NCBI RefSeq assembly: GCF_039596395.1 | Contig: NZ_JBCNJT010000003.1 | Coordinates: 186,001 to 250,000, forward strand | DNA from: Fluviicola sp. | Lineage (GTDB): Bacteria; Bacteroidota; Bacteroidia; Flavobacteriales_D; Crocinitomicaceae | Direction of reading: 5' to 3' | Length of the DNA stretch: 64,000 nt | Part shown: piece by piece, positions 23,622-31,795 of the stretch | Layout: the number at the start of each line of letters is the position of its first letter | Position numbering within the stretch: position 1 is the first letter of the stretch | Made by a program: the position numbers and the translations under genes | The notes under the pieces: model-generated | Told to the model about the DNA's origin: nothing | What the model saw: only the letters and a program-made list of their open reading frames with translations | Databases searched by the model: none

Positions 23622-24989
23622 TTAGATCTCTCTGTTGACATCGAATTGCTCCAGGTAGTCAGCAACTCTTCGTACGAATTGTCCTCCCAAAGAACCGTCA
23701 ACCACACGGTGGTCATACGAGTGAGATAAGAACATTTTGTGACGGATACCGATGAAATCTCCTTCAGGTGTTTCAATAACAGCAGGCATTTTACGGATTG
23801 CTCCCAAAGCAAGGATAGCAACCTGCGGCTGGTTGATGATAGGTGTTCCCATCACGTTCCCGAATGTACCTACGTTTGTTACGGTATATGTTCCGCCCTG
23901 GATATCTTCCGGCTTCAATTTGTTGTCGCGGGCGTTTCTTGCCAGTTCGTTTACGGATTTGGCAATTCCCGTTAAGTTCATGCGGTCGGCCTGCTTAATT
24001 ACCGGAACAATTAAGTTTCCGGAAGGAAGCGCTGTCGCCATCCCGATATTGATGTCTTTTCTTTTGATAATCTGGTTACCGGATAAGGAAACGTTGATCA
24101 TCGGGAAGTCTTTGATTGCTTTCACGATTGCTTCCATGAAAATAGGAGTGAACGTTAAGTTTTCACCTTCACGCTTTTCAAACTCTTTTTTCATTTTGTT
24201 TCTCCAGTTCACGATGTTCGTTACGTCAGCTTCCACGAAAGAAGTCACGTGCGGAGAAACATGCTTGGACATCACCATGTGCTCAGCGATCAGCTTGCGC
24301 ATACGGTCCATTTCCAGGATTTCATCACCCGGGTTTGCAATCACAACCGGCTCTTTGATGTTGCTCAGGAAAGAAGATCCTCCCGAAACAACCGGAGCAG
24401 TTCCGTTGCTGGATGCAGCCGGTGCGGAAACTGCAGGTGTTGGCTGTGCGGCAGTTGTTGCTGCAGCGGCCGGTGCCTCCGTTCCGCGTGTATCGATGTA
24501 GGAAAGAATGTCTTTTTTAGTCACTCTTCCGCCCATGCCTGTTCCGCTGATCGCGTCAATTTCCGACATGGAAATATTTTCTTTTTGTGCAATGCTTCTC
24601 ACAAGCGGGGAAATGAATTTTCCGTTCCCGCTGCTTTTATCAAGCGTAACTCCTCCGTTTGAAACAACTGCCTGTGCCGCTGAAACTGTTTCAGCAACCG
24701 CCGCTACTGCAGCAGGCTCAGCTTTTGGTGCAGCCGGTGCAGCATCTCCGTCCGTAGAGATAATCGCAATTACGTCACCAACTTGAGCAACCTGGTCTTT
24801 TTCAAATAATTTTTGAACCAAAACCCCGGCAGCTTCGGATGGTAATTCGTTGTCAACTTTATCCGTTGCAACTTCTACCAAAGGTTCATCCATTGCCACT
24901 GTATCACCTACTTCTTTTAACCAGTTTGTGATGGTAGCTTCTGTAACGCTTTCTCCCATTTTTGGAAGACGAATTTCAATTTGTGCCAT
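23622..24989 (-). CDS. 2-oxo acid dehydrogenase E2, dihydrolipoyl acyltransferase
   Basis: 455 residues. An N-terminal lipoyl domain carries the lipoylated Lys44 in 'EVATDKVDNELPS'. An Ala/Pro-rich linker (about 85-150) is followed by the peripheral-subunit-binding domain 'FISPLVRSIAQKENISMSEI'. A second Ala/Pro linker leads to the catalytic domain, ending 'SYDHRVVDGSLGGQFV' with His427 and Asp431. It transfers acyl groups to CoA in a 2-oxoacid dehydrogenase complex. The single lipoyl domain beginning 'LPKMGESVTEATITNWLKE' resembles Flavobacteriia branched-chain E2 subunits, so BCKDH is the best guess; oxoglutarate is possible. It is a lone gene with a TATTTTTG box upstream. Confidence 0.9.
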   Translation of the reverse strand: MAQIEIRLPKMGESVTEATITNWLKEVGDTVAMDEPLVEVATDKVDNELPSEAAGVLVQKLFEKDQVAQVGDVIAIISTDGDAAPAAPKAEPAAVAAVAETVSAAQAVVSNGGVTLDKSSGNGKFISPLVRSIAQKENISMSEIDAISGTGMGGRVTKKDILSYIDTRGTEAPAAAATTAAQPTPAVSAPAASSNGTAPVVSGGSSFLSNIKEPVVIANPGDEILEMDRMRKLIAEHMVMSKHVSPHVTSFVEADVTNIVNWRNKMKKEFEKREGENLTFTPIFMEAIVKAIKDFPMINVSLSGNQIIKRKDINIGMATALPSGNLIVPVIKQADRMNLTGIAKSVNELARNARDNKLKPEDIQGGTYTVTNVGTFGNVMGTPIINQPQVAILALGAIRKMPAVIETPEGDFIGIRHKMFLSHSYDHRVVDGSLGGQFVRRVADYLEQFDVNREI

Positions 24990-25022
24990 ATAACGACTAA
25001 GAATACTCGATTAATTTTCGTA

Positions 25023-25030
25023 CAAAAATA
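25023..25030 (-). promoter_or_regulatory. -7 box TATTTTTG with TTG 22 bp upstream
   Basis: Perfect TAnnTTTG on the minus strand, 33 bp before the E2 start. A TTG (plus-strand CAA at 25053-25055) at a 22-bp spacing could be the -33 element. Confidence 0.5.
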
Positions 25031-25061
25031 ACGGAAAAAATAGGATTTTCACCAATGCTTT

Positions 25062-27014
25062 TTATTGATCTAATTTTTTCCACGATTTCCACAATATCTG
25101 GATGTCGCGCAACACCGAATATTCGCGTGCGTACAACAAATCCAGTTTGGATTTCAGATTTTCGTCCAAACCGCTTAATTGGTCGGTCGGAGTAAGGATT
25201 CCCTTCTTGATCTTGGGTAATTGTTTGTTGGATAAATTGCCCGGATCATTATAGGAAACAACGGTTTTTCGCCCGCTGATCAGTTTCAGAATATTTCCCA
25301 GGAACTGGAGTTTATTTTTGTAAACCCAGATGATCAGGGGAGAAGTGAGCAGCAGCAACATGCCCGTCAGGAAATCAAACAGGCGCTTTTGTCGCTTTTT
25401 GGCCGGCTGACTGATCGCGTTGATCTCCAGGATGTAAAGATCTCCGGCTGTTTCAATCGAGTTGGAACCGATCAGGTACTGACTGTCGGGCTGTGCAATT
25501 TTATAATCTACCGAAACATCCGGAATGGCCGTCATCCAGTGAATAATATCAGCAGCACTCAAATCTTTGGCGCAAAAGATAATTTCATCGATGTTGTGTA
25601 CCCGCGCAATTTGTTCCAGTTGATCGATCGATCCGAGTGAATCTTTTCCATGGTTCTCAGTCAGTGAAACCGAAACGATCTGAGCGATCTTGGGCTGTGT
25701 TTGGTGCAACAAATGCGACACGCGTTCGAATTCTTCCGGCGAACCCACAATGGCAAAATTGGCATGTTTGCGCCCGTTGATAGTAAAGCGCTTTCCGATT
25801 GCCAGGTGAAGAATACAGCGCGAAAGGATGTAATAAGCGATGGTCCAGCCTGCTCCCAGTAAAATAAACAAGCGTGAGAACTGCCATTCTTTCGGGAAAA
25901 GTGCATAGAGGATCAGGATAAAAGCCGTTCCGATCGCTCCGCCGAAAATGAATTTCCGGAAGGTAATGGGCTGATCGTATCCGCCCTGCAATGCCACGGA
26001 AGTCATCCAGATGAAGGTGTAAACCAGGATCAGGATATTGGTGCTTTGTTCGGGGAAATCAATTTGTGCCTGCTGCCAGTAATTGGTCAGGGCAAACAAT
26101 CCCAGTAACAAATACAAGGTATCGAAAACCGGAAGGGTAATCTTGCGGATAAAACGCATCCCGATTGCCAATCCTGCGCGGAAATAAATGGCGGAATTGA
26201 TCAGGAAGGAGAACAGGCGCGCATTTTTCTGGGAAAAGTGTTTGCGCGCAAAGATGACCATCGCCCGGTAAAACACGAACACGTAGTTGACCGAACTCTT
26301 CTTGGTACTTTCTCCTTTGTAATGGATAATCCGCGTTTCCGGGAAGTAAACGTTTTTATAACCTCCTTTGATAATGCGGTAAGACAAATCGATGTCTTCC
26401 CCGTACATGAAAAATGCTTCGTCCAGCAAACCTACTTTGTCCAGGGCTTCCTTGCGCATGAGCATAAACGCACCGGAAAGGATCTCGATTTCGTTGGTTT
26501 CAAATTCGGACAAATAGCCCAGGTGGTACTTTCCGAAGATTTTCGACTTGGGGAAAATGCGGGAAATACCGAATATTTTGTAGAATGCAACCGCCGGTGT
26601 AGGCAAACCTCTTTTGGATTCGGGAAGGAAAACTCCTTTTCCGTCAACCATTCTAACGCCCAATCCGCCCACTTCCGGGTGTTCGTCCATGTATTTCACT
26701 ACTTTGAACAAGGTATCTTCCTCGATCACCGTATCCGGGTTCAGAAGCAGCTGATAATTGCATTCGGAGATTTCCATCGCCTGGTTGTTCGCTTTGGAAA
26801 ATCCTTTGTTGTCTTTGTTGGCTATGACCTTTACCCAAGGAAATTTCTCGCGGACCATTTCCACGGAGCCATCCACCGAATTATTGTCGACCACCCAAAC
26901 TTCCGCCGGTTCCTGTTTCATAGCTTCCGAAACGGAATTCAGGCATTGCTCCAGGAAAAAGACAACATTGTAGTTGACTATGATAACAGCAATTTTCGGA
27001 GCAGAATGGGTCAC
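25062..27014 (-). CDS. GT2 glycosyltransferase fused to a sugar-transferase-like membrane region
   Basis: 650 residues with a GTG start. The N-terminal third is a family-2 glycosyltransferase: 'IAVIIVNYNVVFFLEQCL', 'WVVDNNSVDGSV', 'NPDT' at 92-95 (DxD-type), then 'LSGAFMLMRKEALDKVGLLDE' and 'EDIDLSYRI', as in rhamnosyltransferases. Four or more hydrophobic helices follow (300-400), then a nucleotide-binding-like region 'HANFAIVGSPEEFERV'. The last 120 residues resemble polyprenyl-phosphate sugar transferases ('KRLFDFLTGMLLLLTSPLI', final 'YAREYSVLRDIQILWKSW') but lack the usual catalytic block before the tail. It probably acts in lipid-linked or surface polysaccharide synthesis, with the second half degenerate or regulatory. 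Confidence 0.8.
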   Translation of the reverse strand: MTHSAPKIAVIIVNYNVVFFLEQCLNSVSEAMKQEPAEVWVVDNNSVDGSVEMVREKFPWVKVIANKDNKGFSKANNQAMEISECNYQLLLNPDTVIEEDTLFKVVKYMDEHPEVGGLGVRMVDGKGVFLPESKRGLPTPAVAFYKIFGISRIFPKSKIFGKYHLGYLSEFETNEIEILSGAFMLMRKEALDKVGLLDEAFFMYGEDIDLSYRIIKGGYKNVYFPETRIIHYKGESTKKSSVNYVFVFYRAMVIFARKHFSQKNARLFSFLINSAIYFRAGLAIGMRFIRKITLPVFDTLYLLLGLFALTNYWQQAQIDFPEQSTNILILVYTFIWMTSVALQGGYDQPITFRKFIFGGAIGTAFILILYALFPKEWQFSRLFILLGAGWTIAYYILSRCILHLAIGKRFTINGRKHANFAIVGSPEEFERVSHLLHQTQPKIAQIVSVSLTENHGKDSLGSIDQLEQIARVHNIDEIIFCAKDLSAADIIHWMTAIPDVSVDYKIAQPDSQYLIGSNSIETAGDLYILEINAISQPAKKRQKRLFDFLTGMLLLLTSPLIIWVYKNKLQFLGNILKLISGRKTVVSYNDPGNLSNKQLPKIKKGILTPTDQLSGLDENLKSKLDLLYAREYSVLRDIQILWKSWKKLDQ

Positions 27015-27037
27015 AATTACGCGAGGGTATTAGTATG

Positions 27038-27415
27038 TTATTTTACGGCAATACAAGAAATCTCAATCGGAACGTTCATCGGCAACTTCGAAACTTGTAC
27101 GGTTTCTCTTGCCGGAGGCACGTCCTGGAAATATGAACCATAAACGGCGTTCATCTCGGAAAATTGCCCTAAGTCGGTCATGAAAATGCTGCACTTCACT
27201 ATGTGGTTCAATGTAAGCCCGGCTTCCTGCAATAAAGACTCGATGTTTTTCAGGATGCGGTGCGTTGCTTCTTCAATGGATCCGACCTCCAATTCACCTG
27301 TAAACGGGTTTAAAGGAATCTGGCCACTGACGTAAATAGTGTCACCGCTAACAATTGCCTGACTGTATGGCCCGATCGGAGCAGGAGCTCCCGGGATTGT
27401 AATTGCCTTTTTCAT
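27038..27415 (-). CDS. ridA: RidA-family 2-iminobutanoate/2-iminopropanoate deaminase
   Basis: 125 residues, full length. It shows 'PGAPAPIGPYSQAIVSGDTI', 'YVSGQIPLNPFTGEL' and 'PPARETVQVSKLP', with Arg103 in the site that binds the carboxylate of imine substrates. It hydrolyses reactive 2-imino acids made by PLP enzymes and protects them from damage; it is a cytoplasmic trimer. It is divergent from the amidotransferase gene, sharing a short intergenic region of 36 bp between starts. Confidence 0.93.
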   Translation of the reverse strand: MKKAITIPGAPAPIGPYSQAIVSGDTIYVSGQIPLNPFTGELEVGSIEEATHRILKNIESLLQEAGLTLNHIVKCSIFMTDLGQFSEMNAVYGSYFQDVPPARETVQVSKLPMNVPIEISCIAVK

Positions 27416-27437
27416 CGATTCTTTTTTGCAAGTTTAG

Positions 27438-27445
27438 TAAATTTG
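27438..27445 (+). promoter_or_regulatory. -7 box TAAATTTG close to TrpG/PabA start
   Basis: Perfect TAnnTTTG ending 6 bp before the ATG at 27452. This would give an almost leaderless transcript if the box is used at the usual spacing. Confidence 0.4.
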
Positions 27446-27451
27446 GGGCAC

Positions 27452-28045
27452 ATGCGGTTTTTATTAGTAGATAACTTCGATTCCTTTACCTATAACATTG
27501 TCCATTACCTGGAACAATGCGGGGTAACAGTAGATGTGGTTACAAACCTGGATGTCGATCCTTCCTCGCCGAATGAATACGACGCACTGGTGCTTTCTCC
27601 CGGTCCGGGCCTGCCGCCGCAGGCAGGGAAACTGATGGAAGTCGTTGCCCGGTCATTCGTACAAAACATTCCTGTTTTAGGAGTTTGCCTGGGAATGCAG
27701 GCTTTGGCTATTCACACCGGCGATTCTGTTTACAACCAGGAAATTGTCAAGCACGGACTGGCAGAAGAAATCCAACTGGTGAAAAAGGATTCCCTTTTTT
27801 ATGCGCAAATTCCCCAAACTTTTGAAGTGGGCTTGTACCATTCCTGGGCCGTGCGATTGAAGGAAGAATCACCGTTTACTCCAACTGCTTTTTCGGAAAC
27901 CGGAGTTTTGATGTCGATGGAAATTCCCGAAAAGAAGATTTATGCCGTTCAATTTCATCCCGAAAGCATTCTCACTCCCCACGGATTAAAAATGATTGAA
28001 AACTTCGTGGAAATTGTCAAAAGTGATTCATTCGCTGGCCAGTAA
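27452..28045 (+). CDS. Anthranilate/aminodeoxychorismate synthase glutamine amidotransferase
   Basis: 197 residues from the ATG; a TTG 9 bp upstream is less likely. It is a class I glutamine amidotransferase of the TrpG/PabA type: 'RFLLVDNFDSFTYNIVHYL', 'LVLSPGPGLP', nucleophile Cys79 in 'GVCLGMQ', and His169-Pro-Glu171 in 'QFHPES'. It supplies ammonia from glutamine to chorismate-derived amination. The other subunit (TrpE or PabB) is not in the window, so the gene cannot be assigned to tryptophan or folate. Its last 18 bp overlap the convergent GNAT gene. Confidence 0.9.
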   Translation: MRFLLVDNFDSFTYNIVHYLEQCGVTVDVVTNLDVDPSSPNEYDALVLSPGPGLPPQAGKLMEVVARSFVQNIPVLGVCLGMQALAIHTGDSVYNQEIVKHGLAEEIQLVKKDSLFYAQIPQTFEVGLYHSWAVRLKEESPFTPTAFSETGVLMSMEIPEKKIYAVQFHPESILTPHGLKMIENFVEIVKSDSFAGQ

Positions 28046-28621
28046 TTCCTGAAGTTGAGCCTTCGTCTGTTGCCATTCTTCGGGAATGATGCTGAAATAC
28101 GCCGAATTCCGGGTTGTTCCGTTGTCCCGGACCATGTCGTTTCGCAGAATACCTTCAAACTGTCCGCCGATTTTTTCAATGGCTTTCCGGGAACGCAGGT
28201 TGTTTTCATCCGTTCTCAATTGAACGCGTTTAGCCTGCAATTCTTCGAAGCAGAAAGTGAGCAGTAAGTATTTGCATTCCGTATTGATATTCGTTCCCCA
28301 GTAATCCGGATGAAGCCAGGTCCAACCGATCTCCAGTTTTTGATGGTTCTCCTGGATGTCTAAAAAGCGGGTGCTGCCAATGAGTTGCCCGTTTTCATTC
28401 AGCTGAATCACAAAAGGATATTGAGTTCCACCTTCACGGTCGGCGATTCCTTGTTCCAAACTGGTTTTCAGTTTGTCCTTATCGCTTCCGTCTATGGCAT
28501 AATGCTTCCAAATGCTTTTGTCCTGCGCCAATTCAACCAACTCAGCGATATGTGATTCGTTCAAAGGAACCAGACTTACATGCTGTCCCTTCAGCAACGC
28601 AGGATGTTTTATCCAATTCAT
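28028..28621 (-). CDS. GNAT acetyltransferase (RimJ/RimL-like)
   Basis: 197 residues. It has the motif A strand 'LEIGWTWLHPDYWGTNIN' and the CoA-binding 'ECKYLLLTFCFEELQAKRVQ', then 'RTDENNLRSRKAIEKIGGQFEG' as in the ribosomal-protein/peptide acetyltransferases. The target is unknown. It is the last gene of a five-gene minus-strand operon, overlapping the SnoaL-like gene by 4 bp and convergent with the amidotransferase, with 18 bp shared. Confidence 0.88.
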   Translation of the reverse strand: MNWIKHPALLKGQHVSLVPLNESHIAELVELAQDKSIWKHYAIDGSDKDKLKTSLEQGIADREGGTQYPFVIQLNENGQLIGSTRFLDIQENHQKLEIGWTWLHPDYWGTNINTECKYLLLTFCFEELQAKRVQLRTDENNLRSRKAIEKIGGQFEGILRNDMVRDNGTTRNSAYFSIIPEEWQQTKAQLQELLASE

Positions 28622-28986
28622 TGCGGTTTCGGATCGGAATAATTACAATAAACCTGGATGGCTTTTCCCTGCTCGTTTAATTCGAATACTTCTGCTGCCA
28701 GTCTGCCGTTCACCGATGTATAGTAGATCACCACGGTGTTGATGCCGGCAAAACAATGATGAAACCGGAAGTGCAAATCAGGATAGCTGTTCAACCCGAT
28801 CTCGAAGTATTTTTTTAAATCGTTTTTGTTCGTGATGACTCCGGTTTCATTGAATTTTAGAAGCGGAATGAATGGAGAATAGAAGGTTACGTCGTCTGCA
28901 TAGTGGGATAAGATGTCCTGGATATTGTGTCCGTTCCAGGAACTGATCCATTCCTGCGCAAATTTTTCTGCTGTTTGTGTATCCAT
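28618..28986 (-). CDS. SnoaL-like / NTF2-fold protein
   Basis: 122 residues of the cystatin-like cone fold. It starts 'AEKFAQEWISSWNGHNIQDI' and continues 'LSHYADDVTFYSPFIPLL' and 'FHHCFAGINTVVIYYTS'. It has no signal peptide. Members are small-ligand binding proteins or isomerases; the substrate is unknown. It overlaps the GNAT gene at its end (ATGA) and lies 5 bp after the DinB-type gene. Confidence 0.85.
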   Translation of the reverse strand: MDTQTAEKFAQEWISSWNGHNIQDILSHYADDVTFYSPFIPLLKFNETGVITNKNDLKKYFEIGLNSYPDLHFRFHHCFAGINTVVIYYTSVNGRLAAEVFELNEQGKAIQVYCNYSDPKPQ

Positions 28987-28991
28987 CTGTT

Positions 28992-29510
28992 TCAGTTTAG
29001 AATGTTTAAATACTGTTTAAAGTTACCTACTAATTCTTTATTTTGCCGGGCTATGATCCGGGCAATTTGCGCCAGATGGGTCATATCGTGTGCTGTCCAG
29101 GTAGAAATAAGGTTTACCAGGCTCACTTTCCCGATGACCGGGTGAGTAGCAGTCTTCAAAAAATCTTCTTCCTTGAGGTCGTATTGCTTTAATTCACGGA
29201 TGGCATTTGCCCGGAGCTGATCGAATTGGACCAGCAGTTCCCCGAGCGAATGGTTTTTTGCCTGTTCCATATGGGCCTGCATGTCCATCGGTGCAAAGAC
29301 CGTTTCGGGACTATTGAGCACGATTCGTATTCTCGGCAGCCAGTTTGTTTGTTCGCATTCGATCAGGTGCGCCACCACTTCTTTTACGGTCCACGTGTTT
29401 TCTCCTTCGTTGCGGTCGGTCCAGTCGTCACTCAGGTTATGCAATAAGGTGGAAATAACGACCGGTGTATTCGCGATAATTTCCAATGATTTGTCTAATG
29501 AGAATTCCAT
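28992..29510 (-). CDS. DinB-family four-helix protein
   Basis: 172 residues, DinB/YfiT-like. It has 'WTVKEVVAHLIECEQTNWL' with the first His ligand and 'HDMTHLAQIARI' with the second and third His ligands; the family binds a divalent metal with three His. Bacillithiol- or mycothiol-dependent transferases belong to this fold, and the window also has a bacillithiol synthesis gene, so a thiol S-transferase role is conceivable. It belongs to the operon between the SnoaL-like and MBL genes. Confidence 0.85.
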   Translation of the reverse strand: MEFSLDKSLEIIANTPVVISTLLHNLSDDWTDRNEGENTWTVKEVVAHLIECEQTNWLPRIRIVLNSPETVFAPMDMQAHMEQAKNHSLGELLVQFDQLRANAIRELKQYDLKEEDFLKTATHPVIGKVSLVNLISTWTAHDMTHLAQIARIIARQNKELVGNFKQYLNILN

Positions 29511-29521
29511 AAGCTTGTTTT

Positions 29522-30268
29522 TTAATTCACGTATTCGCCATCATTTACTAACTGGTACGGCTGTTTAATCTCTTCCGAATACCGGTTGAATATCGCTTCA
29601 CTGGTGTCGGCCGGTTGATAGTATGGAGAAGCGAACTTTTCGTAGTGAATGGGAACCAGTTTTTCGGCATGCAGCAATTTGGCCGCGTTAAATGCCTGTT
29701 CTGGAGTCAGTGAAGCAGGAACGGTGCTGTATTCCAAACCGGCCATTTGAAAGTTGACTACTGCACCATTGACCGGCAGGAAGGCAAAGTTTATGTGTGG
29801 GTTTTCTTTGCCTAATCGCCAGAACTGATTGTGCCAGATAGTGTCGCCACCGTGGAATAATTTGACGCCATTAAAATCCACAATCCAGGCAGTTTGTTCT
29901 TCACCGATTCCATCCAGGGAATAGACCGCTTTAAACGTAATCCCGTTTTCGCCGAATGTTTCATTGTTATCCAGCAGAATGTAATCCCGGTTGAGTTTGG
30001 CAATTGCTTTTTCGTGTTTGGTGTAAGCGATAATCTTTCCGCCAGGATTTAAGCATTTTTCAATGACTTCCTTGTCGAAATGGTCCAGATGCAAATGCGT
30101 AAGGAGGATGTAATCTGCTTTTAGCGTATCTGAAAAACGGATTAGGGGAGTTAACGGAGCTCCCAAAATTTGAAAGTAGGGAGTGAAATTTTCCACTGCA
30201 TCGATCAGGACGGTTTTATCGCCGCATGTTACTGCTATTCCCGCCCAGTTTAGCTTCCGGATTTTCAT
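29522..30268 (-). CDS. Metallo-beta-lactamase-fold hydrolase (UlaG-like)
   Basis: 248 residues from the ATG at 30268. A longer frame continues upstream inside the DinB-type gene but with a non-homologous sequence. Metal motif 'THLHLDHFD' is followed by 'LFHGGDTIWHN' and 'VPIHYEKF', typical of the L-ascorbate-lactonase-like (UlaG) MBL family. It hydrolyses esters, lactones or phosphodiesters; the substrate is unknown. Its ATG overlaps the upstream stop by 4 bp, so it is coupled. Confidence 0.88.
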   Translation of the reverse strand: MKIRKLNWAGIAVTCGDKTVLIDAVENFTPYFQILGAPLTPLIRFSDTLKADYILLTHLHLDHFDKEVIEKCLNPGGKIIAYTKHEKAIAKLNRDYILLDNNETFGENGITFKAVYSLDGIGEEQTAWIVDFNGVKLFHGGDTIWHNQFWRLGKENPHINFAFLPVNGAVVNFQMAGLEYSTVPASLTPEQAFNAAKLLHAEKLVPIHYEKFASPYYQPADTSEAIFNRYSEEIKQPYQLVNDGEYVN

Positions 30269-30834
30269 GACTTGTCCTTGTTTAGAAATTCGTCGGTGAA
30301 ATGCCCGCGCTCTTTGGGTTTGGAAAATTTCTCCGCATTGAAATCGGTTGATTTTCCTTTCGGAATGGACAGCGATTCCCAATTTTCCGCACACAATTTA
30401 CCGATATAAACTAACTGCCCGATGTGATACGGGTAATGAGCTAATTGCCGGTTGATGGCTTCCAGGACAGTATGCCCCTGGTTGCGGATGTATATGATTT
30501 TTTCGAGGTCTTCTTCTTTGAGCGATTTAAGGGTATTCAGAAACACGTTCCAGCCTTCGTTCCATTTTTCAACCAGTTCTTCTTTGTTTTGAAAGTCGTT
30601 TTCAAATTCAGCGTCACGGTTGCGCCAGTCCTTTTCTCCGTCTGTTGTCAAAAAGTCGGTCCAGCGACTCATCATGTTCCCCCAAAGGTGCTTTACAATG
30701 ATCGCAATGCTGTTGCTGTCTTCGTTGTATTGCCAAAACAGCTTTTCATCGGGGATTTGGGCAACAGTTTTTTCGCCCAGCATTTTGTAGTATTCAAATT
30801 GCTTGATGACACTTTCTAAATAACTTGTATTCAT
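30265..30834 (-). CDS. DUF1572/DinB-like protein
   Basis: 189 residues, four-helix-bundle type. 'IAIIVKHLWGNMMSRWTDFL' opens with one His, 'FLTTDGEKDWRNRDAEF' is the characteristic DUF1572 stretch, and 'LAHYPYHIGQLVYIGK' provides further His ligands. It is a probable metal-dependent transferase or detoxification protein. It is the first gene of the operon; a perfect TetR-type palindrome lies about 45 bp upstream. Confidence 0.88.
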   Translation of the reverse strand: MNTSYLESVIKQFEYYKMLGEKTVAQIPDEKLFWQYNEDSNSIAIIVKHLWGNMMSRWTDFLTTDGEKDWRNRDAEFENDFQNKEELVEKWNEGWNVFLNTLKSLKEEDLEKIIYIRNQGHTVLEAINRQLAHYPYHIGQLVYIGKLCAENWESLSIPKGKSTDFNAEKFSKPKERGHFTDEFLNKDKS

Positions 30835-30880
30835 AGCTGTTGATCTTAGTTTGTTTTGAACAATTCGAATATAATGAATA

Positions 30881-30894
30881 ATACCGATCGGTAT
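30881..30894. promoter_or_regulatory. Perfect 14-bp palindrome ATACCGATCGGTAT, TetR-type operator
   Basis: It lies 47 bp upstream of the DUF1572 gene and 170 bp upstream of the DUF2147 gene. The ACCGATCGGT core is like that bound by many TetR/AcrR repressors. No TetR gene is inside the window, so the repressor would be encoded elsewhere. Confidence 0.55.
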
Positions 30895-31063
30895 ATTAAA
30901 GAAGGGAAATTATTTTCGCTTTCAATAATCTGTTGCAACAGGTTCATTCTTTTTCAAATTCCGGTTGTTTTGAAGATTAAAATGAGATTAGAATTGCGCA
31001 TCGGCGTGTTAATTCTTATGCATTCATAGAAAAAAGTCCTATATTGGGTTAAAATTTGAAACT

Positions 31064-31492
31064 ATGAAATGGATAACCACATCATTATTTCTGTTGTTTT
31101 TTGTAGTTGCCAAAGCGCAGTCTTGCGTGGGTGTATGGATTACAATTGACGACAAAACAGGCAAGAAAAAGTCGAAAGTGGAGCTTTACAAGAAGGATGA
31201 GAAACTTTACGGAAAAATCACCTATCTGTATCCGCGCGAAGGAAGAGAAGACAATCCGAAGTGCAAGAAATGTACGGACGACCGCAAGGATCAGCCGCTT
31301 GTTGGTTTGCAAATTATCCGCGGATTGAAATGGGATGGAGGAGAATGGGAAGACGGAACGATCGTGGATCCTGAAAACGGAAAAGTGTATACCTGCGCCA
31401 TTTGGATTGACCGTGATGATTTTACCAAATTGCACGTAAGAGGTTATGTGGGGCCGTTCTACAGAACACAAACGTGGATAAAAGCAGATTAA
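31064..31492 (+). CDS. DUF2147 secreted protein
   Basis: 142 residues with a signal peptide (to VVAKAQ). The mature protein begins 'SCVGVWITIDDKTGKKKSKV', with 'GKITYLYPREGREDNPKCKKC', 'LVGLQIIRGLKWDGGEWEDG' and 'YVGPFYRTQTWIKAD', a complete DUF2147 beta-barrel-like protein. It is periplasmic or surface-located with unknown function. It is a single gene ending in a strong terminator. Confidence 0.88.
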   Translation: MKWITTSLFLLFFVVAKAQSCVGVWITIDDKTGKKKSKVELYKKDEKLYGKITYLYPREGREDNPKCKKCTDDRKDQPLVGLQIIRGLKWDGGEWEDGTIVDPENGKVYTCAIWIDRDDFTKLHVRGYVGPFYRTQTWIKAD

Positions 31493-31510
31493 ACGGAAAT
31501 TATTGAATAC

Positions 31511-31543
31511 AAAAAACCCCGACGTCAATCGTCGGGGTTTTTT
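31511..31543. terminator. Bidirectional terminator
   Basis: AAAAAACCCCGACG, loop TCAAT, CGTCGGGGTTTTTT. It ends the DUF2147 gene and probably also the small minus-strand gene at 31562. Confidence 0.85.
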
Positions 31544-31561
31544 ATTTCGTTGAAAGTTGTA

Positions 31562-31756
31562 TTACGCAGCTTTCTTCTGGCAGCAAGTTCCACCTGATTT
31601 TTCACCAGCGCAAGTCCCTTTTTTAGTTCCTTTTTTCTTCTTACCTTTTTTATCGTCGTGTTTAACGATAGAAACCGTTGTGTTATCTGCAGCGTAAGTA
31701 GCGCTCACAGAACCTACGAACATCAATAAAGTCAATGCAACAAATGCTTTTTTCAT
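31562..31756 (-). CDS. Small secreted Lys/Cys-rich protein
   Basis: 64 residues. A signal peptide (to SATYAAD) is followed by a very basic stretch (KHDDKKGKKKKGTKKGT) and a Cys-containing tail (CAGEKSGGTCCQKKAA) with three Cys residues (CAGE, TCCQ). No family is recognised. The cysteines and lysines suggest metal or nucleic-acid/anion binding in the periplasm. Its own stop lies 19 bp from the terminator. Confidence 0.65.
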   Translation of the reverse strand: MKKAFVALTLLMFVGSVSATYAADNTTVSIVKHDDKKGKKKKGTKKGTCAGEKSGGTCCQKKAA

Positions 31757-31795
31757 GATTCAAATGTTTTAATTTGCTTAAAAATACAATTAATA

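Noticed and set aside
27443-27451. TTG start for the TrpG/PabA-type gene
   Set aside because: The ATG at 27452 gives the standard start of the family, and a -7 box overlaps the TTG.
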